Below are positions 16,862-26,570 of a DNA stretch of 64,000 bases, in pieces. This DNA comes from Symsagittifera roscoffensis (Eukaryota > Xenacoelomorpha > Acoela > Convolutidae). The stretch lies in NCBI RefSeq assembly GCF_963678635.1, contig NW_026970915.1, positions 1 to 64,000 of the forward strand, in the 5' to 3' direction. The notes under the pieces are model-generated. The model saw nothing but the letters and a program-made list of their open reading frames with translations, was not told where the DNA came from and ran no database searches. The position numbers and the translations under genes are program-made. Positions within the stretch are counted from its first letter, which is position 1. Every line of letters starts with the position of its first letter.

Positions 16862-19467
16862 AATTATTAATTTTTCTCCAACTCCTTTTTCTAGTAATCT
16901 CAAATCAAAACATAAACCCTTCTCCTCGTACAGGACCACAAGATTTACTAGTAACACATTACGATTGTGAAGAAAATGAACAAAAAACACTACATAAATA
17001 TGCAATAAATCATGTATCACAATGTGAAACAGAACCACAAGCTATAGAAACCACAGATGTAATAGCAACACTCTATTCAAAAGCCCGAGCAACAACAGTT
17101 ACAGGTTATAAATTCACAGCAACATTTTCCGAAAAGAAAGTACATTGTTCACAAGTCTCGAACGGAAACAAAAACCGACTTGACCATGAATCATTCTATC
17201 AAAGTAATATAGAACGTCTTTTACATCTCAATCCCGACGATTGTAAAAATGAATTACTTAGACTAAACATCACACAAAATAAAAACTCCCAAAGAAAATT
17301 AGTTAATTTTCAAGTTTTTTCAGACTCTGTACATCAATCACAACTTGAAAGACACCAAGGACATATAAAACTAGACGAAAAATACCCGTATAACGGCGCA
17401 CACGGACGATTAACCTATGACCTACACGATAAACATTGGATACCACACATTGGTATAAATGACCCATCAAACTGCAAAGCAGACACAAAAAATAAAGGAT
17501 ACCAAGAAATAATGTTTTTCGATTGGAAAATACAACTCGAAAAAATACAACTAACACGAGATTTATCAGATAATACAATGATCTATCAAGGAATCCGATT
17601 ACCTTGTAAAAATGATCAAGGTTATTGCGACCCTACAACGAGAACACAAGCAACAATTGTTTGGTTCCCCGAAGATACATGTACAACATTTCAAGTAGCA
17701 AAAATACACGCTCGTATGATAAAATTTCACGAAAAATATTTTATACAATCAATTCCATATGAACAAGTCCATCCATCACGAAAACTAAGTTCTAATTTTA
17801 GAAACATAGACAATATAGAAAACAAATTGACACGTTTTCAAATATATCAAGAAACAGAACTTGCATGTAAATACAGGAATCCACTTCACAGAACACAATA
17901 CTCTGAAATATTAGTTGAATACGAAAAAGGATTCGACATGACCACTGGAAAAATAAAAATCGACCCATATGCCACAGGTCATCCTTTAAACGAAGGAACA
18001 TCCTATATACCAGTTAATTTTGAAAAAAGCAACGGACAACCTGGTGGACATCTAAAACCCCATGACACCAGAAGCACACGCTTACACGAATTATCACTAA
18101 TGAATACTACATATTTCGGTAATATCCACTATGATATTCATTTAGATATGAAACTAGATTATACAATTAGCCGAATTTTTCAAGAAATGTCACTCTCCGA
18201 ATTAGAAACACTACACCAATTATGCGAATTAGAACGAACACAAATATTACAATCACTTGCACTAGCAGTATTAAAAATACCCTATGCAGGATACTTATTA
18301 TCTGGAAATAGATCAAATTTTTTAGACTATGAAGGAAACATCTTATGGTTTTATACTTGTACTAAAAAAGTATCACCACTATACGTTTTTGAAGATAAAC
18401 GATGTTATAAAAGAATCCCTATCTTTTATAAGAATAAAGTACATTTCGTGGATACACTTTCACGAAGAACCTATTTCTGGGATACCGCAGTCCCATGTGG
18501 ATCAGAAAACAGCCACAATGTAGTACAACTAAACCCTGATGAAAATAAATATTATCTTCTCACACCATATCCCACATTAATGCAATCACTCAAAAAATTT
18601 TCACCAGAAAGCATTCGCGCTATTGCTCGAAACCCAAATATAGACTTACAATCAATAGGAATCTATTCAAAATCAGATATTCAACATCACATTAGAACAC
18701 AACAATTCCAAGAATTATTAACACAAATGGACACTATACAAAGACAATCAATAGACCAAAATTTACGCAAACTTGCAGAAACCGCAGGATTTGCCGATAT
18801 CTACACGCAAGACTATAGCGGATATTTTAAGGACATTAAAGATTACATATATCTAAACGGTGAAAAATACCGTCCCCAAGATATATCACCAATTAACATT
18901 TTTAGCTTTGTTACACTCAAAAATGAGATCCTCGATTTTCTAGGATGGCCCTACTACATCTTAGAAAAATTGACTATTTTATACGCAATGTTTAACTTTA
19001 TTGGATTTCTTTTCTCACTTTTAAAAGGAATCTACAACACATGTGCTATACACACACAAGTAAACAGACAAGCAAGTGTAGCACGCATACTATTTGCAGG
19101 ATTTTTTGGAATCTTTTCTACATCTATAAACAAAATTCTTTTAGACGCACAAATAAAAGAATATAACACAAAAATAACAACACGACAAAATACATACGAC
19201 GAAGAACATAACAATGTAGACATAACGCCAACGGCACCACAATTACCAGCCCTACCAAATAACCATCCACTATCCCTAGTCCCACGAAATTTTCGAAACT
19301 TAGCCATCACACATAATCCAAATTTTCGACTCACCACATCACAAAGTCCCATTCAACATATAATGACACACCAGTCACAAGATGATAATACTTATGAACA
19401 AATTATTGAACAACCCCATACCACCGCTTTTCAGTCTCAAAATAATCATTTTTTTAGCCCACGATGA
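16849..19467 (+). CDS. env: 872-aa envelope-like glycoprotein
   Basis: An N-terminal signal peptide (residues 1-18, MYILKLLIFLQLLFLVIS) precedes a Cys-rich ectodomain beginning VTHYDCEENEQ, with several N-glycosylation sequons (NIT, NTT, NRS). One membrane anchor lies at about 705-731, followed by a short basic region and a polar cytoplasmic tail of about 140 residues. The YDC start, paired cysteines and the FLGW...ILYAMFNFIGFLF membrane-proximal layout resemble the class III-like glycoproteins of chuviruses and of some env-bearing retroelements; this is recalled and not tested by search. It would mediate cell entry. Copy 2 keeps a full-length 872-aa version. Its stop overlaps the ORF X start (ATGA). 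Confidence 0.85.
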   Translation: MYILKLLIFLQLLFLVISNQNINPSPRTGPQDLLVTHYDCEENEQKTLHKYAINHVSQCETEPQAIETTDVIATLYSKARATTVTGYKFTATFSEKKVHCSQVSNGNKNRLDHESFYQSNIERLLHLNPDDCKNELLRLNITQNKNSQRKLVNFQVFSDSVHQSQLERHQGHIKLDEKYPYNGAHGRLTYDLHDKHWIPHIGINDPSNCKADTKNKGYQEIMFFDWKIQLEKIQLTRDLSDNTMIYQGIRLPCKNDQGYCDPTTRTQATIVWFPEDTCTTFQVAKIHARMIKFHEKYFIQSIPYEQVHPSRKLSSNFRNIDNIENKLTRFQIYQETELACKYRNPLHRTQYSEILVEYEKGFDMTTGKIKIDPYATGHPLNEGTSYIPVNFEKSNGQPGGHLKPHDTRSTRLHELSLMNTTYFGNIHYDIHLDMKLDYTISRIFQEMSLSELETLHQLCELERTQILQSLALAVLKIPYAGYLLSGNRSNFLDYEGNILWFYTCTKKVSPLYVFEDKRCYKRIPIFYKNKVHFVDTLSRRTYFWDTAVPCGSENSHNVVQLNPDENKYYLLTPYPTLMQSLKKFSPESIRAIARNPNIDLQSIGIYSKSDIQHHIRTQQFQELLTQMDTIQRQSIDQNLRKLAETAGFADIYTQDYSGYFKDIKDYIYLNGEKYRPQDISPINIFSFVTLKNEILDFLGWPYYILEKLTILYAMFNFIGFLFSLLKGIYNTCAIHTQVNRQASVARILFAGFFGIFSTSINKILLDAQIKEYNTKITTRQNTYDEEHNNVDITPTAPQLPALPNNHPLSLVPRNFRNLAITHNPNFRLTTSQSPIQHIMTHQSQDDNTYEQIIEQPHTTAFQSQNNHFFSPR

Positions 19468-21269
19468 GCCGCCAACTTGGATCACTACACCGATCAAATT
19501 CCCACCCAACCAATCTTACCTCTCCAATCCCAATAATACCACTTTTTGCTTTTCCGCCACCCGATTTTCCATCTAGTAATGTAACATCAGGCATGAATTC
19601 CGACACTAATTCACACATCTCAGTTTTATACTCCATCTCACAGCTAAATAACCCGAATATTGAAACCCCCGATGAATTCGCCGACTCAGAACCATCCCCA
19701 TCCAATAATTTTCATAACTCTTCTAATTTTTCTCAACCCCCTTTTCAACCCATATTATCCAATAACCCTGACCCAATTACTCCCACACCCTCTTATGCTT
19801 CCCAAGTTACCCCAACCTATTCCTCATACCATTCTGACCAATCATCTCATTCTCCAGACACCCCCCGAATCTCCCCAGAACTAGATAATTTTATTACCCT
19901 TCAACAACAACCCTACCACCTTAATACCCCAACCATAAACCAAATCTCCTCCACAATAAATTCATCCAACCCCCCTACCCCTACACCCTCTTCAACTTAT
20001 ACTGAATCATTAGCACCATCATCCACATCAACTGAATCTTCACTCAACACTAATAGAGCTTACCGCACTTTTAAAAGAAAGTTCCCCAACCATCCTTTCC
20101 CAGCAAAACCAGGAACAGCCCGTGAATACATCAACCACCCCAAGCATACTAACACAAAAGAATTTTTAGCCATCACCTTACCCTCATTCCCACAATACAC
20201 CCTAAACACCCCCCACGACACTAACGAAACACGCAACTTCGTAGATGAATACGTTTTAATGCCCACTCTCTCTTGGACCTCATATTATCATTTCACTAAC
20301 CCTCTTTGCTTACCATTATCTAACACTCACATCGATATAGAACGAAATACGGACATGCAATATCGACTCACTACACCACTAACACCTAGACAATTTACTT
20401 ACGTTGGATATAAAAAATCACTAAAAACACACACTGCACCTAGAGCTAACGAATATACACTCGAATACTATGATCACAACATCATCAGAGCTAACCAAGA
20501 TCAATTCTTAGACGACGATCGCTTCGCTAATCCACAAATTACCGAGAAATTTTTCATCAAGACACCATATACATTCACACTAAACATCTTCGACCGAAAG
20601 TTTGATCACATTATTTCAGAAGCACTAACAGACACACAAGCATACGAAAGTTTTAAAGAACGCTTCCAAATATTTTCACTAACCTTTCATTTCCTTGCAC
20701 CACACGAAAGAGATTTACACTGCTCACACGATATTATGTTGCGCACTAAACAAACCCACACATATAGTTATTATCGTTTCATCCAAAATCACTTTGACCT
20801 ACACACACCCTCTAGACAACCACACCATCGTTTTCAATTCATTAATTCCAAATACACTTCACCATTTTTCCTAAATTTCACATACTGTATTAAAGACACT
20901 AACCTCCATGGTATTCTTCGTAATTATGACCCCATAACCCAAATGTACATCTTCTGTCCCATTACCAAGACCTTCAACGCCGAAGAATCCCGACCCTTCC
21001 TTATCCCGCACGAGTTTGTACAACCCATAGAAATCCCAATTTTAGAATTCATCCACAACACTAAATTCAATCACAAATTATATAACTTAATCCAAAACAC
21101 ACCTTATGAGTTTGCAGTTGGCACTGAAGAACTAACCACTATCAAGGCACTTCAATTGCTTTGGCCACTGCTTCAAACTAAAAATATCATCCGCATCTTA
21201 GCTAAACTACTAACAACTTCAGAACTAATTCACGACATCTTCCCCCACGGTTTTTTCCCCGACGACTAA
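19464..21269 (+). CDS. ORF X: 601-aa protein of unknown function
   Basis: Starts in an ATGA overlap with the env stop. Residues 1 to about 195 are a disordered Ser/Thr/Pro/Asn-rich region. Residues about 196-601 look globular and rich in aromatic residues, His and Phe, with well-spaced hydrophobic blocks, beginning RAYRTFKRKFPNHPF and ending DIFPHGFFPDD. There is no signal peptide or membrane segment. I recognise no domain. All three copies carry it. The last 184 residues differ at 8 positions between copies 1 and 3, while many silent base changes separate them, so it is under protein-level selection. Regulatory, nucleocapsid-like or host-antagonist roles are all possible. Confidence 0.8.
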   Translation: MSRQLGSLHRSNSHPTNLTSPIPIIPLFAFPPPDFPSSNVTSGMNSDTNSHISVLYSISQLNNPNIETPDEFADSEPSPSNNFHNSSNFSQPPFQPILSNNPDPITPTPSYASQVTPTYSSYHSDQSSHSPDTPRISPELDNFITLQQQPYHLNTPTINQISSTINSSNPPTPTPSSTYTESLAPSSTSTESSLNTNRAYRTFKRKFPNHPFPAKPGTAREYINHPKHTNTKEFLAITLPSFPQYTLNTPHDTNETRNFVDEYVLMPTLSWTSYYHFTNPLCLPLSNTHIDIERNTDMQYRLTTPLTPRQFTYVGYKKSLKTHTAPRANEYTLEYYDHNIIRANQDQFLDDDRFANPQITEKFFIKTPYTFTLNIFDRKFDHIISEALTDTQAYESFKERFQIFSLTFHFLAPHERDLHCSHDIMLRTKQTHTYSYYRFIQNHFDLHTPSRQPHHRFQFINSKYTSPFFLNFTYCIKDTNLHGILRNYDPITQMYIFCPITKTFNAEESRPFLIPHEFVQPIEIPILEFIHNTKFNHKLYNLIQNTPYEFAVGTEELTTIKALQLLWPLLQTKNIIRILAKLLTTSELIHDIFPHGFFPDD

Positions 21270-21272
21270 CAG

Positions 21273-21351
21273 GTAAGTATGAATTAAATGAATATTACTA
21301 ACTAATTAAAATATTAAAAAACTCACCATACTTTATTCATGTTTTCTTTAG
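21273..21351 (+). other. 79-bp intron directly after the ORF X stop
   Basis: The donor CAG/GTAAGTATG begins three bases after the ORF X stop codon. TACTAAC at 21296-21302 is a perfect branch-point consensus, and TTTTCTTTAG at 21351 is the acceptor. Copies 2 (40907-40982) and 3 (63037-63113) keep the donor, branch region and acceptor with lengths of 76 and 77 bp. This is strong evidence that the element RNA is spliced here. Confidence 0.78.
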
Positions 21352-22840
21352 ATTTTTAGCCGTCATCCGACGACCACCTACAAAAACCACAAAAGACAAA
21401 TAAAAATCGCAAATTTCATCAAACAGATTTCAAAAATTTTATTAATCTCTTACACTTATAAATTTATAAATTTAATACCAATGCAGTAAATTCATTTCTA
21501 AAATTTTCCCCCACAAGCAGTAAATCTAATTATGATGAAAATTTGTATCTTAATATTCCCCCATGACTAGCAGTAAATTTCTAAATTCTATGTAGTAAAT
21601 TAAATAAATGCAAATGCAGTACTAACCTTTTGATATTTTCATTCATTCGCACAGAAATTCTATCCACACTCGCACAGCTCGCCCACGAAGAATTGTTTAA
21701 AATAATGAATTTCAGTTTCAAGTTTTCACACTCAACAACTCTAACATATAATAACATGTTTCAAACTTTCCTTTAACCCGGTTGGAAAGGAATCATATAC
21801 TAAACAAAACTAACCAACGCAGCTTACTAAATACCACAAATCATAGAATAACAGCATGACTTAGAAAAAGAAACCAACGGTACCCAAACCGGATTAACCC
21901 AGTTTAAAACTGGATAATTTATTCTTTTGAAGACTATTATAAAGTCTAAGAAAGAAATAATAAAACACAAAAAAGTCGAAAGACAAACCCATACCACAAA
22001 CAATTTGATTTTTGAAAAAAGGACACAACCAACAAAACATAAGTAAGACCACAACAAACTCAACATAAAACGTTGTCACATAACAGGACCCCTCACAAAA
22101 ACCGCATGAAATCATACTCCCACTCCTGGCCTAACCCACCAGGAAGGACGTCCTGAGCATGCTCTATAGCCGGCCTAACCCACCGCGCTACATCCACGCT
22201 TTGTGACCACACCACTATTTTTAATAAGAGCTACTCAAGTGTGAGTAACTCTTCAAAATAACCGAACTAAAACAAAAAGCTTTTGTGAAAACAACTAACT
22301 AAAATCATTATTAAAAAATATTAAACTAATAAAAGTTTTATAAAATGTAAAATCACATGATGCAATATATAGATCAGAATACAACACCAAGGACGAACAT
22401 CAAAAGACAAGACGACCCCACTACACTCGAGAGAGAATGACCAACTACAATCGATATGCCGCTCACAATCACAACTCAAAGGATTTAGAGTACGACTTGA
22501 CCTCGCAGAAAAGGACTTCATTGAACTAGACCAATGACCACCTCGATGTTCAAGTATACGTACAGATCCGAGTAACCAGGCATCCCCTCCACGCACAATC
22601 TCCACGCAGAACAGAAAAACCTGACATAGCAAACCATTCTGAAATCAGATTTGAGTTTGTTGCAAAGACGTAGTCGTTGTCACTAGAAGACACAACGTCT
22701 TATGTCTCTAACTCCAGCTTCCTGGAACTTCCCTAACAAAAGAGGAAACGGAAGAAAATTATGATGTTCGCCAAAAACAAACGTCCATCATCCATCCTTA
22801 GAATTGCAGAAGAACTATTCTAAAAAACTCTGTAAAACCC
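21352..22840 (+). other. long 3' untranslated region
   Basis: No sense ORF. GCAGTAAAT-type strings recur at about 21483, 21516, 21571 and 21593. A second TACTAAC (21620-21626) is followed by a TTCATTCGCACAG acceptor ending at 21654 and is kept in the other copies. CCTAACCCACC occurs twice around the GC-richer block 22120-22190. Some antisense reading frames exist but are not well conserved. Confidence 0.6.
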
Positions 22841-22847
22841 GGATGGG
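22841..22847 (+). promoter_or_regulatory. polypurine tract-like site, copy 1
   Basis: GGATGGG directly precedes the TG of the 3' LTR, as expected for plus-strand DNA priming. It is short and interrupted by T, so it is not a classic tract, but the same sequence adjoins the 3' LTR in copies 2 and 3. Confidence 0.6.
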
Positions 22848-23255
22848 TGGAACCTGATCTAAACTACATTTTATGATTGGATAAATTAAATGTTTTACCA
22901 ATGTAAAGTATTTAATATTAACCAATCATGATCCATCTAACTAACAACCCACTTATTTGTAAGTGCTGAAGTTACTTGTAATTTCAGCACCAGAGAGATT
23001 TGAATTTAACTTAGAAATTAGTTGGACTCTCCCGAGCACTTCAGCAGCCGCAATAAACCAGTATACCCTAGATCTATTGAGCCTAGCAGAGACTAGTTAA
23101 ACAACCTGAGACTAGATAGTATAAGAGTAAGATTAGGATCGGTATTAGACTAAGAAGTTGCACGAATCTATCCGGCCGAAAATAAGATAGCGTGACGAGC
23201 AGACGGTGTACCCTATCCGAAATTACTCTATGAGTTACACTTCGGTCCTAACTCA
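22848..23255 (+). repeat. 3' LTR of copy 1 (408 bp)
   Basis: Direct repeat of 4377-4784 with one mismatch seen; it starts TGGAACC and ends ACTCA. AATAAA at 23052-23057 could serve polyadenylation. Confidence 0.95.
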
Positions 23256-23259
23256 TTAT
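23256..23259. repeat. target-site duplication TTAT, right side of copy 1
   Basis: Exact partner of 4373-4376. Confidence 0.88.
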
Positions 23260-23640
23260 CATAGAAACTTTTTCTGTGGTAAAGTTTTAAAAAAGGAAGG
23301 CTGCAAAAAATTGCTGAGAATCTACACAAAATGAAATTTTTTGTAGCTTCCTGGGAACTATTGGCTTAAGAAATAAGGTGTTCTTTTTCAACCTAAACTA
23401 TCAGCAAAGTAGCAAGTATTCTCCAATCGAGCTATCATGATCCAGTGTTTCCTTCTATCACCGTTTGGAGCTGTGTTGATGATTGCAAAAGAGTATTTGA
23501 TTAGTTGAGGTACTTCATCAGAGGGGTAAGATCCCATGTACTTGAAACTGGGAATTGAACCTGAGTTCAAGAATTTTTTCATAAGTTTGCAGAAGTGAAA
23601 AATCATCCCTTCTTGCAATTTTTAGCTGATTTACATCTGA
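23260..23640 (-). pseudogene. Maverick adenovirus-like cysteine protease fossil
   Basis: The minus strand encodes KHWIMIARLENTCYFADSLG, the His-Trp motif, strand and Asp-Ser-x-Gly segment of adenovirus/Maverick proteases. After a stop and in the next part come PRKLQ and a Cys-containing stretch ending in FFAAFLF, where family members have the catalytic Gln and Cys region and a conserved Phe-rich helix. In-frame stops and the copy 1 insertion end it. In Mavericks this enzyme matures capsid proteins. The homology is by motif recognition only. Confidence 0.6.
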
Positions 23641-24089
23641 AAACAAAAAACAACAGATAGTTTGATAGTGTAATTTAGGATAAAAAACCAAGATTAATGA
23701 CTTACACGCATTTAGTTATTGAATCAACAAAGTTACATACACAAGCCTTATGTACTGAACAAAGACTATTGAATACTGCTTTACAGTCTATATTGTAGTA
23801 ACTTCTCGCGTTTTCAATTAAACAGTATTCATATCTTCTTTTTCTAGAGGTTTAGGTCTGAAGAAAAAGAAAATAGATAGTACAGAGACAAAAACGATGA
23901 GTTTTCTAAAAAAAAAACTTACAATTTTTTTCTATAGGAACCCGAAAAATCCTAAAAACATAAACAATTTTTAGCGATCGTTCCAAATTTTTCATTTGAA
24001 GATATGACAGTTTTTCTACTGAAACTTAAGCATGCATTACTTGCTCCAAGGGAAATTGAAAAACGTTTCTAATCTCATGCTTTCTGAAC

Positions 24090-24420
24090 TAAGTTCCAGA
24101 AATGCACCTGTTTAGCTCTATCCTGTAGTGAAGTGAAGTCAAAAACATAAATATAGTGACTTTCAAAGTCTACCATAACAAGGACTTCAATATCTTCGTT
24201 AAACTGCATTGCTTTTCTTGTTGTTACATAGGGGTGAAACAATTGCTCTTTCACCCCCAATAACTCTAAGCTCTCTCAAATAAAATTAAGATAGTTGAAA
24301 TGATTTTCATGAAAAGATCCGGCAACAGCTGAATTTGTTTTTATGTCAATTATTATTCTTCCTATTCGAGCGTCATTGAAATTTTTTTCCGGTATGAATT
24401 GGTTTTGACGAGATGGAATG
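24090..24420 (-). pseudogene. possible Maverick capsid-like fossil
   Basis: A minus-strand frame with one stop reads RIGRIIIDIKTNSAVAGSFH, then NHFNYLNF, then HPYVTTRKAMQ. The order of a hydrophobic strand, a Gly-Ser turn, Asn-x-Phe-x-Tyr, then a Pro motif resembles the major capsid of nematode Mavericks. It sits between the protease and integrase fossils. The resemblance is weak, and it could be another decayed gene. Confidence 0.3.
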
Positions 24421-26121
24421 ATAAATATTCTTGCTTTAGTTTCCAAGTAATTGTATTGAGCAGGATTTCTTTCCAGACTACATTGCCAATTGTGATGATT
24501 AGGTTTCAGTTACTAACAGCAAAAATCAACAGTTTCCATACTGGCACCTGGATTATCACTAGTTCTACTAACTCTACGCTTGGATTTTTCTACCTCCTAA
24601 TTGTTTTCGAACTGTTTTCATTCCCACATCTTTGCAAACGTTTTAAAGTTTTTTTTCGTATCCACTAATGATGTCCCCAAACTCTGGAGCGGCAACTTCA
24701 ATCTAATCTGCTCCACTTGATTTTGCAGCTGAGACTGCATAAAAGATATAATTTTTAATAAAGGGGATGGCAGTTATCCCAAGACTTTGAGCAAGAGCAC
24801 TTAAACATCTTCCCAGTTGTCTTGCACGTCTTCGAAAAAAGTGAAACTCAGCTGATTTTTGAGCAAGCATTTCGTACGAAGTTTAAATCAGAAACAACTA
24901 TTCGAAATCTTGCTGTACTAGAAAACAAATCGAATAAGTCCTACGGACACAAAAGTAAGCTTTTCGCTCATACTGTCTTTTAGTTCTATCTTGATACTAT
25001 GAAAAAATTTCGTTAACAGTTTTTTAAATTGTAAAATTTTAAAGGAATTATACTTGATGTAGTGTCCTGTAGATTTTATATTTCCACTTTTCATATTGAA
25101 GACAAAAGGAAAACAACACAAAAAGTAGTTTTTTTTATACCGACTAAGCTTTATTCCATAATATTACTATATATCACCGGGGAATGTTAATTCTATAACG
25201 TCGTAAGGTTACTGAGGATAATGTGGTCAATTTCCACTCATTATTACCCTTGATTGAGTTTGTTCTTAGTTACAAACAAAAATGAGAAATGTGACATAAA
25301 TCATAACTGAATAACAAACACTGATTGATCATCAGGCAAAGGAACGGCAATCTTTTTCATGTATTTTCATCTACTGATGTATATTTTTCGTTATGTCAAA
25401 TGCCTCGGCACATAGACGTTCTCGAACTTTGCTGTTCTTGGCTCCAACTATATCAACAAGACCTAGATAAAATCCTGCTTAAATATGCATCGGTTCATTC
25501 TTTCTTTTCTCCTCAGAACTTTCTCTGCCATCAATGAATATAAGCTTTCCCTCAGTAACATTTTGGTATATAGAAAGGTAGAATTTTACAGAAACATCAA
25601 ATTCTCATTCTCATTTCTACTGCAATTGTTCGGGTAAAAATTTTGTTAAAGAAGTGAGACCAATTTTTGGATAACAATTTAAAGAAGCGTTTAGAAACTA
25701 GCTCAGCCGTGAAGGAATCCATGACAACTGACCGATAGAATTTCAATTTTATGATAACTTAAATTAAAAAATGATTTATTTTAAACCTGAACAGTTTTTC
25801 AGCTCTTTTTCATATGTCGTGATCTTTGTCGTGATCTTTCATGATGCATGTAGGAGTTTTTTCTGTAGATTTTGTCGAAGCTTCAAAATATTCATTTTCA
25901 AATTTCGGTTTGCATCCCTTTCGAAGAACAAAAACATTCTTTAAAATTCTCTCTCTTTCTCCAACTTTGAATATTGGTTTCTTATACTTCGTTTGAGGTT
26001 TATTGTACAGAATTGAGAGTAAATCAGTTTTCTTGGCATCTCTAGGCGTTTCCCTTATAGACTATAAACGCGAATTTTCATTGTAGACACAAACTGAGGT
26101 AAGTTGTGAACAATTTTTCCA
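24421..26121. other. Maverick interior, no readable gene
   Basis: AT-rich, with stops in every frame at short intervals. Other Maverick genes may once have lain here; I cannot support any. Confidence 0.4.
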
Positions 26122-26570
26122 TCAGTAGCGGTAAATTATGCGCCTTATGATTGAATGGTGCGCTCTGCAAATAGCTTTTGTTTCAATCACCGTTGAGTAA
26201 TTTTCAATGTCTTTCTCTTTGCAAAGTTGTTTGTAAATTCCCCTATATTCTGTTCCTTTATCAACCCAAAATTTTGCAAGGTTGCGTTTTTCGAGAATTT
26301 TTTTTGAAATCTTGCTGAGTACTTTGAAATAATTTATTTTTGCTTGAACTCTGATGATCACGAAAAAACATCAACAACCAGTAACAAACAATTGATTCTA
26401 TTGTTTTGACTCGTTAGTTTGTCCACAAAAATTAAGTCCGTAAACAAAAACTCATTGATATTTTTTTTTTAAAATTAGTAGTCTTCTGAAAAGTAAGCTT
26501 TTGTATACGATGTCTCGGTTTGTGAAAAATGCTATAATATTTTTGATAAATGGCTCGCTTTACTCAAGAT
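26122..26570 (-). pseudogene. Maverick retrovirus-like integrase fossil
   Basis: The minus strand gives a His-rich N-terminal stretch (KYYSIFHKPRHRIQK), then FTDLIFVDKLTSQNN with the first core Asp, LLVVDVFS ending in a stop, and, after a frameshift, FWVDKGTEYRGIYKQLC with the second Asp. It ends in a degraded ETKA...RRIIYRY block where the third acidic residue should be. Order and spacing fit the D,D,E integrase of Mavericks. The stop plus frameshift make it inactive. Confidence 0.68.

Larger units (their letters stand above)
4377..23255 (+). mobile_element. copy 1: near-intact giant env-bearing Ty3/gypsy element
   Basis: 18,879 bp bounded by TG...CA LTRs and a TTAT duplication. The order on the plus strand is LTR, primer binding site, 77-aa leader ORF, hairpin repeats, ORF0, gag-pol, two hydrophobic small ORFs, ORF C, env-like, ORF X, 3' UTR with introns, purine tract, LTR. 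Pol order RT-RNase H-integrase with a D,D35E core places it in Ty3/gypsy (Metaviridae), not BEL/Pao or Ty1/copia. It is much longer than the usual 5-9 kb for this superfamily, because of about 7.5 kb after pol and a Gag with a long Asn/Ser/Arg-rich tail. I found one LTR mismatch, so insertion was recent. One in-frame TGA interrupts pol. Confidence 0.95.
23260..26570 (-). mobile_element. decayed Maverick/Polinton, right part
   Basis: Three minus-strand gene fossils typical of Mavericks lie here: an adenovirus-type cysteine protease, a possible capsid segment and a retrovirus-like integrase, all carrying stops and frameshifts. Mavericks are 15-20 kb virus-like DNA transposons. Terminal inverted repeats, PolB and packaging ATPase were not found. 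Copy 1 is inserted at the protease C-terminus, so the rest of the element may lie below 4373. Confidence 0.6.

Noticed and set aside
16849-19467. Reading the glycoprotein as a cellular receptor gene captured by the element
   Set aside because: Its position after pol, the overlaps with ORF C and ORF X, and its presence in both copies make it an element gene. The layout is that of a viral envelope.
4377-23255. Classification of the elements as BEL/Pao because env capture from chuviruses is known there
   Set aside because: The GPY/F-type integrase tail, domain order, motif style and 4-bp duplication fit Ty3/gypsy. BEL/Pao RT motifs are not seen.
24399-24668. 89-codon plus-strand frame
   Set aside because: It overlaps the capsid-like fossil on the other strand, is hydrophobic by composition and has no family resemblance.
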